From the NCBI GenBank assembly GCA_014058105.1, contig JACGCM010000376.1:186001-250000 (forward strand): 64,000 bases of DNA, in the 5' to 3' direction. Positions 23,279-33,500 of the stretch are shown piece by piece. The first letter of the stretch is position 1, and every line of letters starts with the position of its first letter. Origin of the DNA: Kingdonia uniflora. Taxonomy: Eukaryota; Streptophyta; Magnoliopsida; Ranunculales; Circaeasteraceae. The notes beneath the pieces are model-generated. The model saw nothing but the letters and a program-made list of their open reading frames with translations, did no database searches and was not told the DNA's origin. The translations under genes and the position numbers were made by a program.

Positions 23279-26200
23279 ATGGCGGAGGAAAGCAACGGAA
23301 GCGTAGAGAAACACCTCGAGATCCCGGAAATAAAGTTTACTAAGCTCTTTATCAACGGAAGTTTCGTAGACGCTATTTCAGGTACTCTTTTTTCATTTTT
23401 CTTTTATGGTTTTTGGCTAACTGTACGAATAATATCTTGAAAAACTCATAGTTTTTATATGAAGAAGATATTGGAGAACTATGTGTGTTCTGATCTTCAG
23501 CTCAGTTTTTTAGTGGGCATGCCACTGTTGTTGCATTTGAATATATATGGTCCTAATCGGTGCGACGACAACATATTTTTCTACCACAAAAACTTTATTT
23601 AGTATTTTTCCTAGAATCAGGATATTTTTCTAGAATCAGGATCAGGTATAGATGAACAAGGCATGTAAACATTTTTTGGTAATTCCATCGGACTTAGTTA
23701 GGTACAGTAAATGTTTGTGACTTTGTAATCACAAACATTATTGGTCATTATGCTAACCATTGGATTCATGTATGAGTGTAAGCAATAGTATAAATCACCG
23801 GAAATGTTTATGATACCAATTTATCAATAATGTGCGTGATTTTGATATAGTTATGGCATTGGCATGTCATGAGATATCTAGTCTAGATTGATAATATCAT
23901 CGCTGTTAACATGTCACATTGGGGTCACAAATAAATGGGCAACGGAGTCTGAACCCCTTTCAAACATGTCACATTGTTTGAAAGCGGTCTGCAACCTAGC
24001 TTGCCTTCCAAAAAAAAATATGTCACATTGTTTGTTAACTTCAAGAATTGTTATACTTGTTGTCGTATATTAGTAGGTTTCAAAAGTCTAGAATTTCTAT
24101 AATCAGAGCAGTCATCCCTACACCTGCTTGGCACAATTTTGGATGATGCCTTTATCTTTATTTTCTTCTTTGTTTTTAAGCTGGAAGCCGCTTGTGACGG
24201 GAATTAACCCCAAGACCTCTTGTTTATTTAAGTACTAGCCCTTTCAACTGAGCGCTCGTTGGTCTGTCTCACAACTAAAATCACAACACAGACATCAACG
24301 CAAGAACCCGTACAATACATACTAAGACACTTGTGTGCAATATTTTCTGAGTTTCCGACATGATTTGATCGAGTTGCTTAATTTGTTTGACAAAATGCTT
24401 GAATGACTTGGGGAAAAAATGTAGTTGGCATAACATAACAAGTACATTTTCTGCATTAGCTTAATTATAGTTTCTGCATGAAATTTTCAGGAAACACTTT
24501 TGATACAATAGATCCGAGAACGGGAGATGTTATAGCAAAGGTGGCAGAAGGAGATAAAGAAGATATGACATGGCTGTCAAAGCCGCTAGAGATGCTTTTG
24601 ATAACGGGAAATGGCCTCGTATGTCTGGAGCCGTAAGTCTTTTCCACTCTTTTCGGTTTGTTTGCTATCGGCATTCGTAAAATAGAAACTGAAATATCTT
24701 TCGGGACGCATAACATTAGCTTCTCGTGCCTTTGCAAGTTTGCATAGTGAATTTTTCATAAATATGAAATGTGGGTTTTTCATGTGAAGCCCAATGACAT
24801 ATATTGGCCACCCTTTGATAGCTATCTTAATTAATTACTAGTTGGGCCAGTTAGTAATCAGTAATAACTAGTTCTTTGATTCTCGCATATATGTTATCAG
24901 GAGAGGGGGAAGATAATGATGAAATTTGCGGACTTAGTAGACCAAAATACAAATGAACTAGCTGCCTTGGATGCTATAGATGGCGGGAAGCTGCTTAGCT
25001 GGGGAAAGATGTTGGACATACCACAGTCTGCACAATTGCTCCGGTATTATGCGGGAGCTGCAGATAAAATACACGGGGAGACATTAAAAATGTCACGAGA
25101 GCTTTTTGGATACACTTTGCTTGAGCCTGTGGGTGTCGTAGGACACATTATCCCATGGAACTTTCCCACCACAATGTTTTTCATGAAAGCTTCCCCTGCT
25201 TTAGCTGCTGGATGCACAATGGTAGTGAAGCCTGCAGAACAAACTCCACTTTCCGCTCTCTATTGCGCCCATCTTGCTAAGCTGGTAATATTCTGTGTGA
25301 TTTATTGATGTCCTCTAATGGTTATCTAACTTGTATGCAATTAAGATTTTATGATTTTTTCTGGGAAAAGTCATGAAAACATTAGTCCAAGTAAAACACA
25401 GAAAATTCTCAATCAACACAGGTTTAAGCGAAATATCTCCATTCATCCAAGGCAAAAAAGCGGATTTGGTCCACACTGAATCCACTATACTTTAGGACAG
25501 GAGAAGAAGCTATAACAGAAACTCTGATATAACATATTAGGCACTAGCAGTACTATATCTTCCAAAGGAAAAATGCCCTATAAGACGATGTATTCTACTT
25601 GATGAGCAATACAAACTTGTAGACCAGGACTATTAGGCTCCACAGAACCTAACAAATATCAGACTCATTTATTTAAGTTGAAAAGCTAATTTCAAAAAAG
25701 AATTGATAAGAATGATCCAAAGTCCAAACTATACCCTTTGTGTCCATTGCAATTTTAATGTCTTTTTCTTTTTCTTTTTGGCTCCAATTTTAAAGGCTGG
25801 TATCCCTGATGGAGTGCTCAATGTTGTTACTGGATTTGGAGCCAAAGCTGGTGCAGCTATGAGCTCCCATATGGACATTGATAAGGTGATTTTCGCTCCT
25901 CTCCATAAATTTAAACTTTATATACAAGTCTATTATCAAGCATTCTATCCTAATAACGATGTATTTTGTTCATTCTTAGATAAGTTTTACAGGGTCAACA
26001 GAAGTTGGAAGAATAGTAATGAAAGCTGCAGCAGATAGCAATTTGAAGGTTGTTTCACTCGAGTTGAGTGGAAAATCACCTATCATGATATTTGATGATG
26101 CTGATGTTGACACTGCCACTGATCTTGCCCTTCTCGGAATCTTATTTAACAAGGTAAATAATTTCTTAAGAACTTTACTTGTATCATCTGCACTAATGCA

Positions 26201-27178
26201 GCTCCAAAAACTAACTTTAGGTGAGTGAATTATCTTCAGGGAGAAATATGTGTTGCTGGATCCCGTGTTTATGTTCAGGAAGGGATTTATGATGAGTTTG
26301 AGAGAAAAATAGCTGATAAGGCAAAGAATTGGGTCGTAGGGGATCCTTTCGATCCCCGTTCTCAACAAGGACCTCAGGTACAACATCGTTAAGTCTTTTA
26401 TCTTTTTAATTCATCAGCTAGCTGATCTTCGTTTTACGTAGTTTAGGTGATAAGACGCAATTCGAAAAAATTCTTTCGTATATTGAGCATGGCAAGAATG
26501 GGGGAGCTACCTTGCTAACTGGGGGTAAAGCTGTTGGTGAGAAAGGATATTATATCGAACCCACAATTTTCACAGACGTTACGGTAATTGATGCACTTAA
26601 GATTATAAGATATCATGTGCATTAGCATATATATCGCGAAGAAATTAGCAACTATAGATAAAATGTGATTAACATGGGTTTTGTTTTGTCATTATTGTGG
26701 ATCAGGAGGATATGGTCGTCGTTAAGGATGAAATATTTGGGCCTGTTATGTCTCTCATGAAGTTCAAGTAAGTCTCCATTTTCTCTCTTTTTTCATTGCA
26801 GCAACACATTTCATTAGTAAACTTTCCAAAATTTCGTACTTTCTCCTTAAATGTAAAATACGTTGCTTGCTTAATATTTATTAAAACTTGCATTATTGTC
26901 TTAGGACCGTGGAGGAAGCAATTGAGAGGGCTAACAAAACCAGATACGGTTTAGCAGCGGGTATTGTGACAAAGGACTTGAACATTGCCAACAGAGTCTC
27001 GAGATCAATACGTGCAGGTGTGATTTGGGTCAACTGTTACTTTGCTTTTGATAGGGACTGTCCTTACGGTGGGTACAAGATGAGCGGATTTGGAAGGGAT
27101 ATGGGATTAGAAGCGCTCCATAAGTATCTCCATGTCAAATCTGTTGTAACTCCCCTTTACAATTCTCCATGGCTCTAG
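23279..27178 (+). CDS. ALDH2C4-like: Cytosolic aldehyde dehydrogenase (ALDH2C4-type), nine exons, two frameshifts
   Basis: Exons: 23279-23381, 24491-24632, 24901-25284, 25796-25885, 25980-26153, 26240-26377, 26447-26583, 26706-26767 and 26905-27178, all with GT-AG borders. The product is an NAD(P)-dependent aldehyde dehydrogenase of the plant cytosolic type, which oxidises aldehydes such as sinapaldehyde and coniferaldehyde to acids. Seen: PWNFP (Asn), KPAEQTP (NAD-binding Lys), FTGSTEVG, catalytic Glu in LEL and catalytic Cys in GEICVAG, and the C-terminus LYNSPWL typical of this group; no targeting peptide. Odd points: one base is missing in exon 2 (24562-24567, frame lost just before the MAVKAA-type segment) and one at the start of exon 7 (26447-26450); LELGGK reads LELSGK. 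With both bases present the length would be 501 residues, the family's usual size. It is either a very young pseudogene or carries assembly errors. Confidence 0.88.
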
Positions 27179-27591
27179 TTCTAGACCTTCCAAACAACTT
27201 AAATGTATATTAAATCTTGGAGTCACAATCTACAATGTTGTACTTCACTCTTCCCTCTTGTATTCTCTGATTTTCAGATGTTATAGATGACTTTCATGAT
27301 CTTGTTGTTTATATATGGTGTGGTTCAAGTTGTTGTTGTAAAAGATCAGCTTGACACCTACATTTATATTTTGTGCTTAAACATTTGTTATGGTCATAGC
27401 ATCGGCTCAGTAGGATAATTTGATTGATCCATCATCTTTGGTTACTCAAGTACAGCAATTGTGAGGAAACAAGTGAGAAAACAGGAAAGGATCATCATCT
27501 TCATGACTGAGCCCCAAGGCGATTTTTCCTCTAGAACTCTTGGCACTGCTAAAGATACACATCGTTGATTTTGAATGAAAAAAATCCAAAA

Positions 27592-27620
27592 TGTCAGAAG
27601 TGGGATTTGAACCCACGCCC
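27592..27620 (-). pseudogene. tRNA-Leu 3' fragment created by the duplication
   Basis: 29 nt identical to the 3' end of the intact tRNA at 27793-27876, including the T arm with GGTTCAAATCC. It stops exactly at the junction of the duplication, so it is not a functional tRNA. Confidence 0.88.
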
Positions 27621-27778
27621 AGTAGGATAATTTGATTGATCCATCATCTTTGGTTACTCAGTACAGCAATTGTGAGGAAACAAGTGAGAAAACAGGAAAG
27701 GATCGTCATCTTCATGACTGAGCCCCAAGGCGATTTTCCCTCTATAACTCTTGGCACTCACATCGTTGATTTTGAATG

Positions 27779-27792
27779 AAAAAAATCCAAAA
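27779..27792 (-). terminator. Pol III terminator of tRNA-Leu
   Basis: On the minus strand the tRNA 3' end is directly followed by TTTT, and after four bases by a run of seven T, the standard RNA polymerase III stop signal. Confidence 0.75.
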
Positions 27793-27876
27793 TGTCAGAA
27801 GTGGGATTTGAACCCACGCCCTCTTTCGAAGACCAGAACTTGAGTCTGGCGCCTTAGACCACTCGGCCATCCTGAC
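27793..27876 (-). tRNA. tRNA-Leu (CAA)
   Basis: 84 nt on the minus strand, starting GTCAGGATGGCCGAGTGG and ending CTTCTGAC plus discriminator A. The acceptor arm GTCAGGA pairs with TTCTGAC allowing a G-T pair. The anticodon stem CCAGA/TCTGG encloses CTCAAGT, giving anticodon CAA. A long variable arm is present, as expected for a class II leucine tRNA, and the B box is GGTTCAAATCC. There is no intron. It decodes UUG. Confidence 0.95.
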
Positions 27877-28128
27877 TTGATCTATTCAAGTATCAAAAAT
27901 ATTAATAAATAATTCTTTTATTACCAATTAACTATCATTAAATATGGATTTTATTTATTAAAAAATTACCGATTAACTTTAGTAATTAATACGGTGGATT
28001 TCTAAATATCTATACTAGTAAAAGAAAAACCTTAAAATGAGAACACATCTCGGCCGTTGATTAGATTCCCCCACACAAGTTTAGGAGTCATCAAAGGCTA
28101 TATTTATAACCTCAACATGAGAATTTAA

Positions 28129-28585
28129 TGTTGGTCATTTAATCTACAATACGAATAAAGAAACCCTAAAACGAATAATTAGTACGAAGAATACACAATT
28201 GGTTGATAAATTCTCTTTAGAGCTTCAATTGCTTAATCCAAATTAATTACAATGAATTCCTTTCAAAACCCTAAGTCTCTCTCTTAGAATTGTATTGATC
28301 TAACCCCATAGATCTTGCCTAGCCTTGCCCCTTTATAGGGTTACAAGTTACTAGTTACAAAATAGAACAATTATTCCCTTAAACGCCTAATGAAATAGGC
28401 TGAATCGCGCCTCTGTTTGAACAGAACAAGTCTTTGTTCAAACAAAAACATAACAGAAAAGTGCATTCGAATAGACTTTAGTTTTATTCGAATAAAACAC
28501 CTCAGGACTTAATCTATTCGAGTAGAAGACAAGTATGTTCGAATAGACCAGAAGTCGTTCGAACGACTTTGGTTAATAAATAACA
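28129..28585 (-). repeat. Probable copia LTR (minus strand)
   Basis: The plus strand runs from TGTTGGTC to AATAACA (TG...CA). A TATA-like CTATAAAGGGGCAAG lies on the minus strand near 28340. The U3 side (28400-28570) is packed with TTCGAA-centred motifs and ends with one full TCGTTCGAACGA near 28554. It precedes the copia coding fragment at 28595. No partner LTR is seen, and the left border is inferred. Confidence 0.5.
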
Positions 28586-28594
28586 GTTTGATCA

Positions 28595-29665
28595 TCACTT
28601 AGAGCGGGACACCGTCGGTTGCTTCTTCGCGCTCCAAGAGATTAAGTTTTGCCCAAGAAAAATTACAGATCCGGAGGTTGATCGTCGTGTTGTGGGACAT
28701 CCAGCCCAATCAACATCACAATATGCAGAGATATACCTAGGGATTTGAGATGATAAATAAAGGCCATAATGAACCGTTCCTTTAATGTACCTTAGGATTC
28801 TCTTAACTGACGCAAAATGATCCAATGTAGGTTTGTGTATATATTTGCAAACCCTGTTTACAGCAAATAAAATATTGGGACGAGTGAGATGCGCCAACGA
28901 TACTACGGTATAATGTGAGATCCGAAAATAAAATGTCGTCGCAAGTTAATTTGCTATTTAGTGCCATAGGAGTAGATATTGGTTTGCATTCAAGCATATT
29001 AGCACGCTTGAGAATATCGACAAAGTACTTTGATTGGCATAGAAAAATCCCATCAGATGTAGAGTTAGCCTCTACGCCCAAGAAATAATGTAAAGGGCCT
29101 AAGTCCTTCATTGCAAATTCACAACCCATTGAGGAAATAAACTTATTTACCAAGGTAATATATTACCGGTGAGGATAATATCATCGACATAAATGAGAAG
29201 GATAAGTATACATCTCGATGAACGATAGACAAACATAGAAGGATCTGCTTTGCTACATTTGAAACCCGAACGAAGAAGAAACGTACTACAACGGTCAGGC
29301 CATGTCCTCGGCGCTTGTTTGAGACCGTAAATAGCCTTTTAAAGGTAACACACATAATCCGGATGAGATGGATCTTCATAACCAGGGGGTTGTTCTATAA
29401 ATACTTCTTCATTAAGATTGCCATGTAAGAAGGCGTTATTCACATCTAATTGTCTGATGCGCCAACCAAAATAGAGTGCGAGCGAAATAACCAAACGGAC
29501 CGTGTAAGCTTTACAATTGGTTTAAATGTTTCATCGAAATCAACTCCGTGCATTTGATTGTAGCCCTTGCTACTAGTCGCGTCTTGTAGCGCTCAACATC
29601 ACTATTTGGACGTACTTTTGTTTTAAACACCCATTTACTTCCAACAACGTTCATTCCCTTGCTTA
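28595..29665 (-). pseudogene. Ty1/copia reverse transcriptase-RNase H fragment
   Basis: On the minus strand from right to left: VVGSKWVFKTKV (about 29620-29655), a decayed middle part, YVDDI at 29177-29191, FLGVEA and LCQSKYFVDILKRANM (about 29000-29090), then RPNILFAVNRVCKYI, RILRYIKGT, DVDWAGCPTTRRSTSG and SWSAKKQPTVSRS (28600-28880). RNase H stops abruptly at 28595. Frames are broken between these blocks. This is the 3' half of a copia pol, dead. Confidence 0.88.
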
Positions 29666-30067
29666 TAAGCGTAGGACTCTTATATTACGTGTAAAGTTAC
29701 TTTAGATGTGGAAAGTAAAAAAAAAGTTATTTTTTGCCTCTTATTTTTAAACATAACTAATTTGAAGTGGTTTAGGTAGTTAATGTGTGATGTAGCTCAT
29801 TTTTGTAGGGAGTCTGCTACATCCACAATATCAAAGTTAGGTTAAAACTTCTCAAAAGTACTCTCTATTATAGAGAGGTTGTTGTGGATGCTCTAAGTCC
29901 TTCAAATATTTGAGAAGTAGATCATGCTAGCAGTTATGGTACACCAAGGCAATGAAGGCAAATAATTATTCGTGTACCACGTGAAATATATAATCCTGTA
30001 TATCCTGCAAAAAACAATGCCTCGTGTATCATTACAGAAAAAATTCACTCCAACACTATCACCATAA
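29666..30067. other. Upstream region of CYP72A, outer part
   Basis: No gene. From about 29894 onward it is duplicated at 40570-40740, which marks the start of the segmental copy of the P450 promoter. Confidence 0.6.
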
Positions 30068-30450
30068 GAGCATTAGGTGTAGCCTAGCTAAAGTCTAACT
30101 AGCAAGATGAGTCGGAAAGTGAAATTAAAAAAAGTCAAAAAATAGACTCACCAAAAACTACTTCATGTAAAAATAAAATATGACGTATAACAAGAAAAAG
30201 TTAAAAAAAATAGTTTTAACTTTTTCAAATACTTTATACGTATTAATTTTAGTTAAAAAAATATTTCTACGTAATAAAGTTGTCATAGTTGGCTACCTAA
30301 TTTTTTTCTCTCTCCTCATTTTTAAAATGAGGAGAGAGTATCAAAACCTAAAATAACTACCTACTTAGAGAGGCTAAAAATATAATTTTTACATGTTTTT
30401 AGTATTTTCTTATCTTTATTTTAACTATTGAGAGTCTACACTAAATGCTC
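30068..30450. mobile_element. PIF/Harbinger-like MITE in the CYP72A promoter
   Basis: A 383 bp AT-rich block has terminal inverted repeats GAGCATTAGGTGTAG and CTACACTAAATGCTC (one mismatch) and is flanked by TAA on both sides (30065-30067 and 30451-30453). The duplicated copy of the same promoter at 40739-40741 has a single TAA and no insert, a clean empty site. A 3 bp TAA duplication and GAGCATT-like ends are those of PIF/Harbinger (Tourist-type) MITEs. It lies about 125 bp upstream of the P450 start codon. Confidence 0.9.
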
Positions 30451-30576
30451 TAAAACTTCCCATTGGAACGCTCGTCTGGACATTTTTGTCAAACAATAAA
30501 CATATATCATTGTGATATAAGTGGACCTATGTATGTTCATAATTAATTTGCTTTGGTGATAATTCAAGAACAGATA

Positions 30577-33500
30577 ATGAAGGGAGTTCATCAGACTTTC
30601 AATCTTCTTCTCTCCGTCTTTTCCTCGGTTATATTTGTTGTGGTTGTGTCATGGATTTTGAATGTTTTATACTCTCTGTGGTGGAAGCCAAAGAGCCTGG
30701 AGAGGTACCTCAAGACTCAAGGGATCCATGGTCCTCCATACAAGTTCTTGTATGGTAACGGGAAGGATATTATGGAGTTGACTCAAAAAGTTAGATCAAA
30801 GCCTATGGGTCTTTCTCACAACATCGGGCCACGTGCAGATCCGTTCGTTCAGCAGTCTATGATCAAATACGGTTTGTCGGGTTCATTTTTTTGTTCTTCG
30901 ACAGGAATGTTTAAAAATTTGTTTGATTTATACTTATTGGGTTGGATATAGTCGACCCAATCGAAAATGTTCGATTTTTTTGCAGGTAAAGTTTTTCTCA
31001 GTTGGCTGGGACCAAATGCTCGGCTAGTGGTAATGGATCAAAAGATTATCAAGGAAATACTGACTAATAAATCTGGAGACTTTCTAAAGATGGAGATCAC
31101 ACAATCTAAAAGGCTCTTTGTGACCGGTCTCGCAAACTACGATGGAGATAAATGGGTCAATCATAGGAGAATTATCAACCCGGCCTTCCACGTCGAAAAA
31201 TTGAAGGTATTGTATGATGCGTCAAATATGCTGAATTTATATTAGACCAGGAAGATTGCGAAGACTCGCATGTCCAGTGAAAAAGTTCAGGTGAATCAGC
31301 CTTCCGAATGTGTGGTCTTCGGCTTTGACGGCATTTTTAGTTTTGTGTTGTTTGGTAACTGTTCATGGGTCCAAAAGAAAAATGAAAAACTAAATGGTCT
31401 ACACGGACCACATGATAGAGCCATTTGGTTCACAAACTATTCGGTTCACATTCCAGTCTATATCATTGTGTGATATAGACTGATCACCTTCCAAAAAATA
31501 CTTATACGTTGTTTTGACTGCAGCTAATGTTGCCAGCATTCACTACATGCTGTGACGAATTAATTAGCAAATGGGAGAAGATGGTGAGCTCAACCGGATT
31601 TTGCGAATTGGATGTGGAACCTGAATTTGAAACTTTAACTGCAAATGTAATCTCTCTAGCAGCATTTGGCAGTAGTTTTGAAGTAGGAAAAAGGATATTT
31701 AAGCTCCAAAAGGAACAAGCCATGCACTTTGTAAGAGAATTTGGCTCAAGGAGGTCCTTTAAATCAAGGTAAAAATTTAATTCACATTATTATTTTTTCA
31801 GAATGAAGGTGTTTGTTTTTAAGTTTCCAACTGCTGAATTTTTAGCTGAATTTTTTTTTTAGCTTGCTTCAAGTGCTGAAAAAAGTTTCAGCACTTATAA
31901 AAGAAGCAAAACAAACACCACCGAAGTTTAAAATTTTATTAAGAGCATTTATATGGTGCTGGAAGCCAAAATTTTATGTTTGACCTTAATAATTTGGCAC
32001 AAAATGTCAAAATTAGAAAACAATGGTGGTGTAAATCTACTACACGTGTAAATCTCGAAAAAATAAAAAAATAAAAAACAAAGGAAACTGGGGTTGGGCA
32101 GACCCCACCAGATTTCATAAAAGAAATCTCGGAATTGATCAGCCCCTTATAAATTTTTTGATTTAAGCCACAAAGAATAGGCAAAATGTATAGCGTCCCT
32201 TCAAGACTGTCATGCCAACCTTCAAATCTCAGACTGTTCACACTTATGGGGTGTTTGTTTTTGCCACTAATGAGACAAAATCACTAAGTGGATGTGTGTT
32301 TGTTTTTTAACCACTAATTAGTGATTTTGTCTAATTATAGGCAAACAACGAGTTAGACACAGAACCCCCTACTGACTGGGTTTAAGTAATTTAACTGAAT
32401 TTTTCTTCCTCAAATACCCTCAATAAAATTTTAATATTCCCACCCTTTACTCTTCAGCTTTAAAAAAGAAGAAAAAGTTATAGCTATAGTTATAGCTACT
32501 ACAACAAACCTCACTCGTCTCTCCTCCCACCCCCTCATCCTCCGATAAAAATCTTTGATTTCATGTTCGTCACTCTGTTTATTTTATTTTAATCAAGTTT
32601 ATTATTTTTACTTTGATTCGCCGAATGAACTTTTGATCCCCATAATTCGTTGATTGTTAATCTTCCAATTCTATTATCTTGTACTTATGATTGTGTTAGC
32701 TTTATGGTAGCTGTCCATTGAGATTTAATAGTATATATACAAGTTTGGTAAATTACTACTGCGAAATATGTTTTATTTTTAAATAGATAACAGGGGCAAT
32801 TTTAGACAACATCCACTGACCAATAAAAAGAAAACAAACACTGTAACCACTGGCTGATGTATTGTCGAATAAGGTATTCAGCTAGTTTCACACCCATTCA
32901 GATATTCAGTTTAGATTCATACATTTTAATTAAAAAACAAAAAACAAAGCGGCCCACCCCATGTTTTTAGATTTCTTCAAACTGTAAACTATCTAGCCTC
33001 GCGTTCAACTCTAAGTTCAGTAATGTTATTTTACTGAGAGTTGCAAGGACTTCTCCATGGAATTCTATAATATCTTAACAATTAACCTAGAGAGGGTGAA
33101 TAGGTTATCAATTCAAAATTGTTCGCTTAAAGCTATTCTAACATAAGCAATATAGGAATTAAAGAATGGGGAAAATAAATGAGACGAACAAAATATATAC
33201 TGAAGGAAACCCACAAATGGGTGAAAACCTCCGGTGCCTAATCCACTATAATAAAGAAGTATGTTAACAAGACTTGACGCACAACGTAATTCGCTAACCT
33301 GCTCGAGTCCACAAGCTTCAGCCATTGCAATCCACGTCTTCTCCACCTTCTTCGATTATCCTGCGTCTTAGAGCAAACACCAGAGTCCACCGGTACACAC
33401 ACTCGGAATCCACCGAAGCACACTCAGAATCCCCGAACAATAATAAAGAAATTGATGTTTAGTTTGAATTTGTGATTTTGCACTTTGCAAATCACGAAGT

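Larger units (their letters stand above)
27409..27821. repeat. Tandem duplication of about 212 bp ending in tRNA sequence
   Basis: 27409-27620 and 27621-27821 are near-identical. The second copy lacks about 11 bases (TGCTAAAGATA) and has a few substitutions. Each copy ends in the 3' part of tRNA-Leu (29 nt), but only the second copy continues into the complete tRNA gene. Confidence 0.9.

Noticed and set aside
27793..27876. Possible plastid insertion carrying trnL-CAA
   Set aside because: Flanks show no plastid genes, and the Pol III terminator and boxes fit a nuclear tRNA gene.
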